A stretch of DNA of 64,000 nucleotides from Clostridiales bacterium 1_7_47FAA (lineage in GTDB: Bacteria > Bacillota > Clostridia > Lachnospirales > Lachnospiraceae), in NCBI GenBank assembly GCA_000155435.1, contig DS990260.1, positions 221,318 through 285,317 of the forward strand, written 5' to 3'. The translations under genes were made by a program, and so were the position numbers. Shown here one piece after another: positions 1 to 9,107 of the stretch; position 1 is the first letter of the stretch, and every line of letters begins with the position of its first letter. The notes under the pieces are model-generated. The model saw nothing but the letters and a program-made list of their open reading frames with translations, was not told the DNA's origin and made no database searches.

Positions 1-200
1 AGTTCCTTTTTTCCCTCTCCCTCCCTCCGGCCCCAGGCAGCCCCGTAACTGCCAAAAAGCCTTTGTTTATGCGGGTTTGCGGCCTTTGTCTCCCCCTTCT
101 TCTCCCTATTATAAACGGCATATAGCCCGGTGCCTGGCTTGACGGCCCATGGCCCCGGTGGGTGCCGGAAACAGGGGGCCCGGGGGTGGTTTTGCGCACG
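1..200 (-). other. Gene-free left edge, possible leader of an out-of-window gene
   Basis: I find no convincing gene here. Read on the minus strand there is a TATAAT at 113-108, but the matching -35 (CAGGCA at 136-131) is poor. A purine-rich stretch at 1-30 could be part of a leader or ribosome binding site for a gene lying off the left edge. In many Firmicutes pyrH and frr follow tsf, so a pyrH leader is a guess only. Short ORFs on the plus strand here have no family resemblance I recognise. Confidence 0.3.
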
Positions 201-243
201 AAAAAAGGACCCAAAGTATGGTTTTACATACCTTAGGTCCTTA
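201..243 (-). terminator. Rho-independent terminator after tsf
   Basis: On the minus strand AAGGACC and GGGTCCTT form the base of a long hairpin, with GGTATG/CATACT pairing further in, followed by a run of six T. It lies about 80 bases past the tsf stop and would end the rpsB-tsf transcript. Confidence 0.85.
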
Positions 244-322
244 TTTTATCCTTTTTTTGCCTCAAAAACGGTCCATTTTGTGGCAGAAAGTGCCTATTTT
301 AGGTGGCAGGATGACAAATCAA

Positions 323-1258
323 TTACATCCCCATCTGCTTCGCTACTTCTGCTGCGAAGTCCTCATTCTTTTTCTCCAGGCCTTCTCCGGTCTCGAAACG
401 GATGAACTTCTTAACCTTGATGTTAGCGCTGTTAGCCTTAGCTACAGAAGCAACATACTGGGATACGCTCTGCTTGCCGTCTTCGGCCTTAACATAAACC
501 TGATCCAGCAGACAGGTCTCTTTCAGCTCTTTGTTGATACGGCCCTTAACCATGCCTTCGATAATCTTGTCATTGGCATCCGGCTTCTCGTTCTTAGCTG
601 CTGCTGTAAGGATTTCAGTCTCTTTTGCAATATATTCATCGCTAACTTCATCCCTGCTGGTGAACATTGGCTTTAATGCAGCTGCCTGCATAGCTACGTT
701 CTTAGACATATCTTTGATTTCGTCATTGATAACGTCTGTCTCAACATCAATCAGAACACCAATCTTACCGCCTGCATGGATGTAGGAAGCAACAAAACCA
801 TTTGCCTCTTCAACCTGCTCAAAGCGGCGGATGTTCATGTTCTCGCCGATAATTGCAATCTGGGATGCCAGGGCTTCCTTCACAGTCAACGTCTCATCCT
901 TAGCCCACTTCTCTTCCAGGAACGCATCCAGGTCCTTAGCGCTTGTAACAAGTGCCTGTGCTGCCACATCAGCAACATAGGTCTGGAACTTCTCATTCTT
1001 AGCAACGAAATCAGTCTCAGCGTTAACTTCAACTACAACTGCTTTCTTATGGTCATCGGTTAATGCGGTAGCCACGATACCTTCAGCCGCAATACGGCCA
1101 GCCTTCTTAGCTGCTCCGGCAAGTCCTTTTTCCCTCAGGAACTCAACGGCCTTATCCATATCGCCGTCAGTAGCTGCAAGTGCCTTCTTGCAGTCCATCA
1201 TTCCGGCACCGGTCATTTCCCTTAAATCTTTTACCATTGCTGCGGTTACTGCTGCCAT
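323..1258 (-). CDS. tsf: Translation elongation factor Ts
   Basis: EF-Ts, the guanine nucleotide exchange factor that recycles EF-Tu in translation. The 311-residue product has the N-terminal UBA-like segment (LREMTGAGMMDCKKAL) and the conserved TDFVAKNE motif near residue 80 that contacts EF-Tu. Length is normal for the family. The ATG at 1258 has a GGAGG about 8 bases upstream; an in-frame TTG five codons earlier lacks that spacing. It follows rpsB by 36 bases, the standard rpsB-tsf operon order, and ends before a strong terminator. Confidence 0.97.
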   Translation of the reverse strand: MAAVTAAMVKDLREMTGAGMMDCKKALAATDGDMDKAVEFLREKGLAGAAKKAGRIAAEGIVATALTDDHKKAVVVEVNAETDFVAKNEKFQTYVADVAAQALVTSAKDLDAFLEEKWAKDETLTVKEALASQIAIIGENMNIRRFEQVEEANGFVASYIHAGGKIGVLIDVETDVINDEIKDMSKNVAMQAAALKPMFTSRDEVSDEYIAKETEILTAAAKNEKPDANDKIIEGMVKGRINKELKETCLLDQVYVKAEDGKQSVSQYVASVAKANSANIKVKKFIRFETGEGLEKKNEDFAAEVAKQMGM

Positions 1259-1294
1259 TTCATTTTCCTCCAATTATAAGTTTTAGTTTTTTAA

Positions 1295-2041
1295 TTAAGC
1301 TTCTGCTGCCTCAAATGCCTCTGCAGAAATCTCAATCTCCATTGCACCTTCTAAAACTTCGCCCTGCTTCGCCTCGATTACAGCGTCAGCCATCTTGGAA
1401 ACAATCAGCTTAACAGCCCTGATGGCATCATCATTGCCAGGGATGACGTAATCCAGTTCTTCCGGATCACAGTTGGTATCAACGATACCGATTAACGGAA
1501 TACCCAGGGTGTGTGCTTCCTGTACGCAGATATGCTCTTTCTTAGGATCTACAACGAAGATAGCATCTGGCAGTTTCTTCATATCCTTGATTCCGCCAAG
1601 GTTTCTCTCTAACTTATCCCACTCTTTTCTTAACTCAATGACTTCCTTCTTCGGAAGGACATCAAAAGTTCCGTCCTCTGACATGGTCTCAATCTGTTTC
1701 AGTCTTGCAATACGGCTCTGGATGGTCTTGAAGTTGGTCAGCATGCCGCCCAGCCATCTCTCATTAACATAGTACATACCGCAACGCTCAGCCTCAGCCT
1801 TGATTGCTTCCTGGGCCTGCTTCTTGGTACCAACAAACAGGATGGTGCCTCCCTCAGCAGCTATATCGGATACTGCCTTGTAAGCCTCGTCTACTTTGCC
1901 CACGGACTTCTGTAAGTCGATGATGTAGATACCGTTTCTCTCGGTATAGATGTATGGAGCCATCTTAGGGTTCCATCTTCTTGTCTGGTGACCGAAATGT
2001 ACACCAGCTTCCAGTAACTGCTTCATTGAAATAACGCTCAT
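1295..2041 (-). CDS. rpsB: 30S ribosomal protein S2
   Basis: Ribosomal protein uS2 of the small subunit. The 248-residue product begins [19 protein letters not shown], the family signature start, and contains [20 protein letters not shown] and [13 protein letters not shown] near its end. The ATG at 2041 is preceded by GGAGG at 7-8 bases. First gene of the rpsB-tsf operon, with a strong promoter about 190 bases upstream. The C-terminal tail is acidic, as usual. Confidence 0.98.
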   Translation of the reverse strand: MSVISMKQLLEAGVHFGHQTRRWNPKMAPYIYTERNGIYIIDLQKSVGKVDEAYKAVSDIAAEGGTILFVGTKKQAQEAIKAEAERCGMYYVNERWLGGMLTNFKTIQSRIARLKQIETMSEDGTFDVLPKKEVIELRKEWDKLERNLGGIKDMKKLPDAIFVVDPKKEHICVQEAHTLGIPLIGIVDTNCDPEELDYVIPGNDDAIRAVKLIVSKMADAVIEAKQGEVLEGAMEIEISAEAFEAAEA

Positions 2042-2223
2042 GTTCTTTACCTCCATTTGGTTTTAGCCTGCTACGTTTCACGTAAGTTCAGGCACTTCCG
2101 TCCGCTTCTCATGTTTCCCGGAAGACCTGTCCGGATATTGATTCCCAGTTAAATGATGGTTTCCAATATACTTCAAGGCACCGTCCCGTAGAATCCACAG
2201 ACGTGTTTTTTGTCAGCCTTACC

Positions 2224-2252
2224 AATATATCACAAAAAACAGCAGCTTGCAA
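2224..2252 (-). promoter_or_regulatory. Sigma-A-type promoter of rpsB-tsf
   Basis: On the minus strand, TTGCAA (2252-2247), 17 bases, then TATATT (2229-2224). The leader is about 180 bases, long enough for autoregulation by S2, as known in other bacteria, though I recognise no specific S2 motif. The -35 sits inside the 3' arm of the codY terminator. Confidence 0.75.
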
Positions 2253-2279
2253 GCACTTTTACGTGTTTTTTGCAAACTG
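2234..2279 (-). terminator. Terminator after codY, overlapping the rpsB promoter
   Basis: On the minus strand a 10-base arm at 2279-2270 pairs with the arm at 2252-2243 (one G-T pair) around a loop of about 17 bases, followed by CTGTTTTTT. It lies some 70 bases past the codY stop. The loop is large, so termination may be partial. Confidence 0.6.
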
Positions 2280-2346
2280 CCGTTCTGTTTTGGCTTTTTA
2301 TGTTATATAATGTGGTCTGACCTGACATTACTGTATCATGGGGGTG

Positions 2347-3135
2347 TTATTTCAGATTTGTGTTGGAGGCCTTAATTGCCTTCAATTCGTCAAATACCAC
2401 ATCATTCAGAACCTTGATATATGTTCCCTTCATTCCGGAAGAACGTGACTCAATCACACCGGCACTTTCGAACTTGCGAAGGGCATTCACAATGACGGAA
2501 CGGGTGATTCCCACCCGGTCAGCAATCTTGCTGGCTACCAGGATACCCTCGTTTCCATCCAGTTCCTCAAAAATATGGATGATTGCTTCCAGTTCAGAGA
2601 ATGACAGGGTACTGATGGCTGATTTAACAATCTGCACCTTCCTTGTCTCTTCCGCATTCTCTTCATTCACGGAACGCATCATCTCCAGCCCCACAACCGT
2701 GGTTCCGTATTCGCTTAAGATGATATCATCAATATCATACTGGGAGTCTGACTTGTAAATAAACAGGGTGCCCAGGCGTTCTCCTGCAATATCAATAGGG
2801 GTGATGATGGCCTGATACTTCCTTACATTCTCTTCTGCAAAGCCCAGGGTAGCCAGATTCACATTCTCCTTTGTCGATAACACGCTGAGGAGGCGTTCAT
2901 TCAGCATCTTATCCACGTATCCTCCAACCTGGTCTTCTATCAGTTCCTCTATCTCATCCACATCGGAGTTGATACTTACACCCAGAACCTTTCCCTTCTT
3001 ACTGATAACAAGTATATTGGATAACAATATCTCACTTAAAACCTTACATATATCGTTAAATACCACTTTATGAGAATTGTTGTTATGCAATAGCTTGTTG
3101 ATTTTTCTGGTTTTGTCCAACAATTGAACACTCAT
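2347..3135 (-). CDS. codY: GTP-sensing transcriptional pleiotropic repressor CodY
   Basis: CodY, the global Firmicute regulator that represses starvation and transport genes when GTP and branched-chain amino acids are plentiful. The 262-residue product has the N-terminal GAF-type ligand domain and a C-terminal winged helix-turn-helix near residues 201-222 (ASKIADRVGITRSVIVNALR) that is almost invariant in the family. The ATG at 3135 has GGAGG 9-10 bases upstream; the longer in-frame start at 3174 lacks a site. It stands alone behind its own promoter. Confidence 0.97.
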   Translation of the reverse strand: MSVQLLDKTRKINKLLHNNNSHKVVFNDICKVLSEILLSNILVISKKGKVLGVSINSDVDEIEELIEDQVGGYVDKMLNERLLSVLSTKENVNLATLGFAEENVRKYQAIITPIDIAGERLGTLFIYKSDSQYDIDDIILSEYGTTVVGLEMMRSVNEENAEETRKVQIVKSAISTLSFSELEAIIHIFEELDGNEGILVASKIADRVGITRSVIVNALRKFESAGVIESRSSGMKGTYIKVLNDVVFDELKAIKASNTNLK

Positions 3136-3194
3136 AATCGAAAACCTCCTTATCCAATTTGTATAACGCCCCAAAATACTCTACTAATAATTGA

Positions 3195-3223
3195 ATTTTA
3201 ACACAATTTTTAAGCAATAACAA
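3195..3223 (-). promoter_or_regulatory. Promoter of codY
   Basis: Minus strand TTGTTA (3223-3218), 17-base spacer, TAAAAT (3200-3195), in AT-rich DNA between topA and codY. Transcription would start about 55 bases before the codY ATG. Confidence 0.7.
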
Positions 3224-3289
3224 GAGTTTTTTGAAGTTTTCGATTATTTTAAGATTTTAATAATTTTCGGTTCTGTTTTACAATTTTTT

Positions 3290-5395
3290 CTATTTATCCG
3301 TGCTATCCGGCTGATCCTTCTTATCCGTGCGGTATCCGCAGGTCTCGCTGGAACAGAGCAGTTTATTTCCCTTTTCCACCATGTAGGAACCACAATTGGG
3401 ACACTTCTGGGTGGACGGCTTTTGCCAGGACATGAAATCACATTCCGGATTATCCTCACATCCATAATACAGGCGGCCCTTCTTGGTCTTCTTAAGGACC
3501 ACTTCCTTACCGCACTTGGGACAGAGTACCCCAATCTTTTCGAAGTAGGGCTTTGTATTCTTACAGTCCGGGAAACCGGGGCAGGCAAGGAACTTTCCAT
3601 GGGGACCATACTTTATGACCATCTGGCGGCCGCAGAGGTCGCAGACCTCATCCGATACCTCATCTGCAATCTTGACGGATTCCAGTTCCTGTTCTGCAAT
3701 CTTGACAGCCTCATCCAGGTCCGGATAAAAATTGCTGACCACTGTTTTCCATGCAACGGTCCCGTCTGCCACCTTGTCTAACAGGGATTCCATATTGGCC
3801 GTGAAATTCGGATCCACAATGCTTGGGAAGGAACGTTTCATGATGCGGTTCACCACATCACCAAGTTCCGTGACATAAAGGTTTTTGCTTTCTTTTACAA
3901 CATACCGCCTGGCAATGATGGTGGTGATGGTCGGGGCGTACGTACTTGGACGGCCGATTCCCTGCTCTTCCAGTGCCTTTACCAGGGAAGCCTCCGTATA
4001 GTGGGCAGGGGGCTGGGTAAAATGCTGGCTTGGCTTAAGTTCTTCCAGCTTAAGCATGATTCCTTTTTCCAGGTTACCAAGGACCTGGTTCTTTTCCTCT
4101 TCATCGTCAGCTTCCACATACACTGACATGAATCCTTCAAAAGTCAGTCTGGAAGCAGATGTTGTGAATATGTGGCTGCCTGCCTCAATTTTCACGGAAG
4201 TGGTCTCATATACAGCAGAAGCCATCCTGCTTGCGGTGAAACGTTTCCAAATCAACTGGTACAGGCGGAACAGGTCACGCTGAAGGGATTCCTTAACAAT
4301 GGTAGGTGTCAACGTAATGTCAGTTGGACGGATTGCCTCATGGGCATCCTGTATCTTACCATTTTCCTTCTTCACCTGGTTACCCTGGGCCACGTAGTCC
4401 GCCCCATAATGTCCCTTGACAAATTCCCTTGCGGCCGCATCTGCCTCATCCGCAATACGGGTGGAATCCGTTCGCAGGTATGTGATAAGACCCAGTGTCC
4501 CATGTCCCTTTACCTCAACGCCTTCATAAAGCTGCTGGGCAAGACGCATGGTCTTCTGTGTGGAAAAGTTCAGCGCCTTGGATGCTTCCTGCTGCAGGGT
4601 ACTGGTTGTGAAGGGGATTGGTGCCTTCTTGATACGCTCTCCCTTTTTCACTTCCTCTACCTGATAGGTGCAGCCTTCCAGTTCTTTCAGGATATGGTCC
4701 AGCTCCTCCTTATTGCGGATAGTGGCCTTTCCTCCTTTTGTATCCCTAGAACCATAATACTTGGCTGCCAGAGGCTTCTTGCTTCCCTTCATCAGAAGGT
4801 CGGCCTCCAGGTTCCAGTACTCCTCCGGGATGAATGCGTTAATCTCATCTTCCCGGTCACAGATCATCCTGAGGGCAACAGACTGTACGCGTCCCGCACT
4901 TAAGCCTCTTTTTACCTTTGCCCAAAGCAGGGGACTGATTCTGTAACCAACCATGCGGTCCAGCATCCTTCTGGTCTGCTGTGCATTCACCAGGTTCATA
5001 TCCAGGGTTCTGGGGGTTTTAAAGGAAGCCTTCACCGCATTCTTGGTGATTTCGTTAAAACTGATACGGTAAACATCTTTTCCCTTCTGCTCATCCAGCT
5101 TCAGCGCTTTCATGAGATGCCAGGAAATGGCCTCTCCTTCACGGTCAGGGTCAGTGGCCAGATAAATCTTATCAGCCTTTTTCACTTCCTTGCGCAGCTT
5201 GGCAAGCACATCCCCTTTTCCCCTGATGGTGATATACTTGGGTTCATAGTCATGTTCCGCATCAAATCCAAGCTGGCTTTTGGGAAGGTCCCTTACGTGG
5301 CCTCCGGAGGCATCCACCTCATAGTTATTGCCCAGAAACTTCTTGATGGTCTTTACTTTTGCTGGTGACTCCACAATTACCAGATAATTTGCCAT
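3290..5395 (-). CDS. topA: DNA topoisomerase I (type IA)
   Basis: Relaxes negative supercoils by single-strand passage. The 701-residue product has the TOPRIM domain with DPDREGE at residues 82-88, the core domain with the catalytic tyrosine in LGLITYLRTDSTR (Tyr306), and a C-terminal tail with three Cys4 zinc ribbons, each a pair of Cys-x2-Cys-like motifs. Length and domain order are standard. The ATG at 5395 has AAGGAG upstream; the 27 extra in-frame codons at 5476 have no site and would overlap dprA. It follows comM and dprA, a common Firmicute order. Confidence 0.97.
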   Translation of the reverse strand: MANYLVIVESPAKVKTIKKFLGNNYEVDASGGHVRDLPKSQLGFDAEHDYEPKYITIRGKGDVLAKLRKEVKKADKIYLATDPDREGEAISWHLMKALKLDEQKGKDVYRISFNEITKNAVKASFKTPRTLDMNLVNAQQTRRMLDRMVGYRISPLLWAKVKRGLSAGRVQSVALRMICDREDEINAFIPEEYWNLEADLLMKGSKKPLAAKYYGSRDTKGGKATIRNKEELDHILKELEGCTYQVEEVKKGERIKKAPIPFTTSTLQQEASKALNFSTQKTMRLAQQLYEGVEVKGHGTLGLITYLRTDSTRIADEADAAAREFVKGHYGADYVAQGNQVKKENGKIQDAHEAIRPTDITLTPTIVKESLQRDLFRLYQLIWKRFTASRMASAVYETTSVKIEAGSHIFTTSASRLTFEGFMSVYVEADDEEEKNQVLGNLEKGIMLKLEELKPSQHFTQPPAHYTEASLVKALEEQGIGRPSTYAPTITTIIARRYVVKESKNLYVTELGDVVNRIMKRSFPSIVDPNFTANMESLLDKVADGTVAWKTVVSNFYPDLDEAVKIAEQELESVKIADEVSDEVCDLCGRQMVIKYGPHGKFLACPGFPDCKNTKPYFEKIGVLCPKCGKEVVLKKTKKGRLYYGCEDNPECDFMSWQKPSTQKCPNCGSYMVEKGNKLLCSSETCGYRTDKKDQPDSTDK

Positions 5396-5445
5396 TGTAA
5401 AACTCCTTATTCCCTCTTCATATATTGATAAATACGTAATAATGC

Positions 5446-6600
5446 TTATGGTTGTGTCATCCGCCGGATATAACACTGACCGTTGGTCCGCAGTGCAAAT
5501 CCACCCAGTTCCAGTTCACAAAGCGTGCTCATGCACTGGCTTACAGGAATCCCTGTCTGCATGGCAATCTGTTCCAGGTGCCTGGGTTCGGAATCTAGGC
5601 AACTATACACCATTTTTTCAAACTTGGCAAGTCCCTTATCTGCTTTTTCGTAAGAAAACATTGGTTTTTCGTAAAAAATGCCCATAGATTCCAGCACATC
5701 AACTGGTGATGTGAGTATCCCTGCACCGGCCCTTATCAGATAATTGCAGCCTTCGCTCAGGGCATCGGTTATCCGTCCCGGAAGGGCAAATATCTCTTTT
5801 CCCTGCTCCAGCCCCAGCTGGGCTGTTATCAGTGAACCGCTCTTCTGCCTGGCTTCCATCACAAGGATGACGTCCGACAATCCGCTAATGATCCGGTTCC
5901 TTGCAGGAAAATTACGCGCCCGCGGTTCTTCATCCGGTGGGTATTCAGACAGGATACCTCCATTTTCCAGTATCTGCTCAAATAATCTGTAATTGGTTCT
6001 TGGATAACAGATATTGACGCCGCAGCCCAATACTGCAAATGTCTTTCCCCTGCCTTTTACAGCACCTTCGTGGCCAGCCCCGTCTATCCCCAGTGCCAGC
6101 CCGCTGATAATCTGTACGCCTTGTGCGGCCAGTTCCCTGCCCATGTATTCGGCGGATTGCTTTCCATATGACGTACAGTTCCTTGCTCCTATGACAGCGG
6201 CCGACGGATATCCGTCCCCGGGCAGTTCCCCTTTTACATAGAGTCCCATGGGATAGTCATAGATATGCCGGAGCCGCTCCGGATATTCCGTGTCCAGGGG
6301 TGTAATATACCGGATTCCCTTTTCACCAAGAGTATGATACTCTTGCCGCATTGGCTCCAGCTGTTTCTTCCAGGCATCAAATTCCGGGCATTGTTTTGCA
6401 CTGTAAAGGATTCCCATACGGTATAATTCCATTCCTTCTATATAATATACGGACTCAAAGCTTTCTGCCTGCTTCCATATCTTTTGTACCGTAACCGCGC
6501 CAAAACCAGGGCACCTGGTCAGCCAGTAAAGGAACTCCCTTTCCCTCTCTGTCCTAGCTGCGGTATACTCCATCCCATCCCATCGCTGTGCTATCCCCAT
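5446..6600 (-). CDS. dprA: DNA-processing protein DprA (Smf)
   Basis: DprA loads RecA onto incoming single-stranded DNA during transformation. The 384-residue product has an N-terminal SAM-like/HhH segment (LTRCPGFGAVTVQKIW), the Rossmann-like core (VIGARNCTSYGKQSAEYMG, GLALGIDGAGHEGA, PARNRIISGLSDVILV) and a C-terminal winged helix near residues 325-380. The ATG at 6600 has GGAGG 7 bases upstream and overlaps the comM stop by 10 bases, implying coupling. An ATG nine codons in (6573) is less well placed. Clustering with comM fits a competence/recombination role. Confidence 0.94.
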   Translation of the reverse strand: MGIAQRWDGMEYTAARTEREREFLYWLTRCPGFGAVTVQKIWKQAESFESVYYIEGMELYRMGILYSAKQCPEFDAWKKQLEPMRQEYHTLGEKGIRYITPLDTEYPERLRHIYDYPMGLYVKGELPGDGYPSAAVIGARNCTSYGKQSAEYMGRELAAQGVQIISGLALGIDGAGHEGAVKGRGKTFAVLGCGVNICYPRTNYRLFEQILENGGILSEYPPDEEPRARNFPARNRIISGLSDVILVMEARQKSGSLITAQLGLEQGKEIFALPGRITDALSEGCNYLIRAGAGILTSPVDVLESMGIFYEKPMFSYEKADKGLAKFEKMVYSCLDSEPRHLEQIAMQTGIPVSQCMSTLCELELGGFALRTNGQCYIRRMTQP

Positions 6601-7583
6601 AACCGTTCCTCCAGCATTCCATAGCCCAATGCTTCTGATAAATGTTTCCTGCTGATCAAACCGCATCCATCCAGGTCCGCTATGGTCCTTGCTACCTTTA
6701 ATATCTTGTGGTACCGCCTGGCGCTGAGCTGCTTTGTCTCATAAACCGTTTTCAGGAAAGAACCTTCTTCCTGACCTAATGTACAGTATTCCTGCGTTTC
6801 TTTCATCCCCATCCTGCTGTTAAACCGTATCCTTGTGCCGCTGAACCTCTCTGCCTGGATATTCCTGGCCCTCTCTACCCTGCGCCTGATGGATGCGGAG
6901 TCTTCCCCGGTTCCTCCTGCCCCATTCAACTCCTCATATGTCACAGGCGAGGCATCCACACATATATCAAACCGCTCCAGGACAGGCCTTGGTATATGGT
7001 CCAGATATCTCTGGATCTGCAGTTCTGAGCAGCTGCATCTTGACCTGTCGGGGTAAAAACCGCATGGACACGGATTAGTAGCAGCCACCAGCATAAAGTC
7101 GGCCGGGAACTCATAACTGCCATGGACCCTGGTAACCGTAACCTTATGTTCTTCCAGGGGCTGTCTCAGAATATCAATTGCACCCCTGCTGAAATGCGGA
7201 AGTTCATCCAGGAACAGGATTCCGCCGGATGCAAGGGAAAGCTCCCCTGGACGCGCCTGGGCTCCGCCGCCAGTCAACGCCAGCGGCGTGATGGTATGAT
7301 GGGGACTCCTGAAAGGACGGCGGGATAAAAGCGGCCGGTCAGGAGGAAGAAGGCCGCAGATACTATATATCTTTGATATCTCGATATCTTCCTCCCTGGT
7401 CAGGGAGGGCATGATGGTGGGAAGTCTTTTGGCAACCATGGTCTTACCGGTTCCGGCGCTTCCGTTCATAAGAAGCCCATGCATACCGGCGGCGGCAATT
7501 TCAGCGGCCCGCCTCAGTACCAGCTGGCCTCGTATATCCCTGAAATCCACATCATAAGTCTCTTCCAATACTCCTTCTTCCAT
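6591..7583 (-). CDS. comM: ComM AAA+ half (3' part of an amber-interrupted comM)
   Basis: C-terminal 330 residues of a ComM/YifB-type Mg-chelatase-like AAA+ protein, a helicase-type branch-migration factor in natural transformation. Seen: Walker A GSAGTGKT, RPFRSPHHT, GGGAQARPGELSLA, Walker B ILFLDELPHF, NPCPCG, and a C-terminal Mg_chelatase segment. It is in the same frame as the upstream half; only a TAG at 7614-7616 separates them. The first Met after the stop is 7583, without a clear ribosome binding site, so separate translation is doubtful. Whether this is a pseudogene, a split gene or a read error is open. Confidence 0.85.
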   Translation of the reverse strand: MEEGVLEETYDVDFRDIRGQLVLRRAAEIAAAGMHGLLMNGSAGTGKTMVAKRLPTIMPSLTREEDIEISKIYSICGLLPPDRPLLSRRPFRSPHHTITPLALTGGGAQARPGELSLASGGILFLDELPHFSRGAIDILRQPLEEHKVTVTRVHGSYEFPADFMLVAATNPCPCGFYPDRSRCSCSELQIQRYLDHIPRPVLERFDICVDASPVTYEELNGAGGTGEDSASIRRRVERARNIQAERFSGTRIRFNSRMGMKETQEYCTLGQEEGSFLKTVYETKQLSARRYHKILKVARTIADLDGCGLISRKHLSEALGYGMLEERLWG

Positions 7584-7613
7584 CGATGGTGTGCATTGCC
7601 CTATGGATGACGG

Positions 7614-8120
7614 CTACCTGAGCATGGCGGCCATCTGGCCCAATGATTCCACCCCGATGATTGACATGCCCTCAATCATCATTCCTTCCCTGACATTAGC
7701 CGCGGGCAGGAAGCAGCGTTTCAGCCCATATTCCCTGGCCGCATCCACCAGAGGCAGTACGCCGCTTATAGGTTTCACGCAGCCGTCCAATCCCAGTTCC
7801 CCAATGACCAGGCTGTCCTTAAGTTCCCGGGTGTCAGCCTGTTCAAAAGCGCCCAGTACTGCAATTGCTATGGGCAGGTCATAAGCAGTCCCTCCTTTGT
7901 GTATGCCTGCCGGTGACAGGTTAACCGTTATTTTCTTTGCCTGAAACCGGAACCCGGAATTGCGCAGCGCCGTGCGCACCCTTTCCTGGGATTCCCTTAC
8001 CTCGGAAGCCAGCTGGCCTGAAATGGAAAATCCCGGCAGACCGTTGGAAACGTCCGCTTCCACGGAGACGACATAGCCCCGGACAGCCCGTATGCCTCCG
8101 CTGTTGATTTGTGTAAACAT
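7614..8120 (-). CDS. comM: ComM N-terminal half, ends at premature TAG
   Basis: N-terminal 168 residues of ComM/YifB, the Lon-S16-like (ChlI) domain. It carries GLPGFSISGQ, ESQERVRTALRNSGF, ITVNLSPAGIHKGG and YDLPIAIAVLGA, all family signatures. Family members run about 500 residues; here a TAG stops translation exactly in the linker before the AAA+ domain, and reading on in frame reaches the ATG of the second half after ten sense codons. The ATG at 8120 follows GGGGGC. No other damage is visible in either half. Confidence 0.85.
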   Translation of the reverse strand: MFTQINSGGIRAVRGYVVSVEADVSNGLPGFSISGQLASEVRESQERVRTALRNSGFRFQAKKITVNLSPAGIHKGGTAYDLPIAIAVLGAFEQADTRELKDSLVIGELGLDGCVKPISGVLPLVDAAREYGLKRCFLPAANVREGMMIEGMSIIGVESLGQMAAMLR

Positions 8121-8302
8121 CCATATGCCCCCTTCTCTTTGATTGGTCTTACATACTTACATACAAACAGTTTGGAATGTGGCGTAAATACCCGCCGGAT
8201 GACTTCTGGACAGAACAGGAAGATACCTGTTCCAATGAAATACAGATAGTATTACTATACTAAAAGAACAACAAAAAGACAAGGGGCATAATTGGATTCA
8301 TT

Positions 8303-9088
8303 TTAACGTTCTCTTTGGAACTCTGTCATATAGGCCCTGTAACGCAGAGGCAGGTGGTTTCTCTGGCAGATTGGATTTGTCCTTTCTTTAATTGCAATGG
8401 TATGGAAAAAGGAAATCCACAAATCCTCGTATTCCCGCTCATCCGTTTCCTGCTCCAGGCACAGCTGCCATATATTGTCCCCATCTGGCTGTTCCAATGG
8501 ATGATTAACCAGAATCCACGGTTTTCCCTTGGGGTGGACAGCTGCCTTCTCCCGGTTCACGTCATAAATAATCCAATTTTCTTCCGGCAGCCGGTCTGCA
8601 AAATGAGGCGCAAGAAGGGTCATCACATCATTTTTCGGTCCAATCCTTGACACCAGCACACCGCCCGCTGCCTGGGAAAACCGCAGGAATTCCACCAGAA
8701 GATGGTTCTCATTATAAACATTGCGGCACAGTTCAAATATATCACAGTTCTCAGGAATCTGAAGCTGGTCCAGTATTCCCGGTCCAATGCCGAATGCCTG
8801 TACAAGGAAACGGTATATCTTGTCCGCCCTCTCCGTATCCTGGCTTAAGGATGCAACATATATCTTCTTATATACTTCCTGGGAAAGCTTACTGCACACA
8901 GACTTAATTACCTTATGGGCCTTCTCATGGGTGGATTCCGGCTCCACATACTCGCTGAACAGTTCCAGCTCATGGTACGTCCCCTTTAACTCCAGGCGTA
9001 CATTGTCGTGGCCTTTCCGGCTCATCCATGCATCATATATGCCGCAAAGGATTCCCTCAAAATCCGGCACGCATAAATATATGGTCAT
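8303..9088 (-). CDS. TIGR03915-type DNA metabolism protein (DUF4130)
   Basis: A 261-residue soluble protein resembling the TIGR03915 / DUF4130 family, described only as a probable DNA metabolism protein and regularly paired with the radical-SAM protein found just upstream here. Recognisable parts are the start IYLCVPDFEGILCGIYDAW, a central FGIGPGILDQLQ stretch and the C-terminal W..FF..IAIKERTNP..QR..LP.RY.A region. It begins 19 bases after its partner with a GGGAGGG-like site, so the two form an operon. The exact activity is unknown. Some relatives are fused to uracil-DNA-glycosylase-like domains (recalled family knowledge), absent here. Confidence 0.8.
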   Translation of the reverse strand: MTIYLCVPDFEGILCGIYDAWMSRKGHDNVRLELKGTYHELELFSEYVEPESTHEKAHKVIKSVCSKLSQEVYKKIYVASLSQDTERADKIYRFLVQAFGIGPGILDQLQIPENCDIFELCRNVYNENHLLVEFLRFSQAAGGVLVSRIGPKNDVMTLLAPHFADRLPEENWIIYDVNREKAAVHPKGKPWILVNHPLEQPDGDNIWQLCLEQETDEREYEDLWISFFHTIAIKERTNPICQRNHLPLRYRAYMTEFQRER

Positions 9089-9107
9089 TCCCTATCCCTC
9101 CCTTATG

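Noticed and set aside
7614-7616. TAG in comM as a pyrrolysine codon
   Set aside because: It lies in a variable linker, no pyl genes or downstream structure are in view, and many other genes in the window end in TAG.
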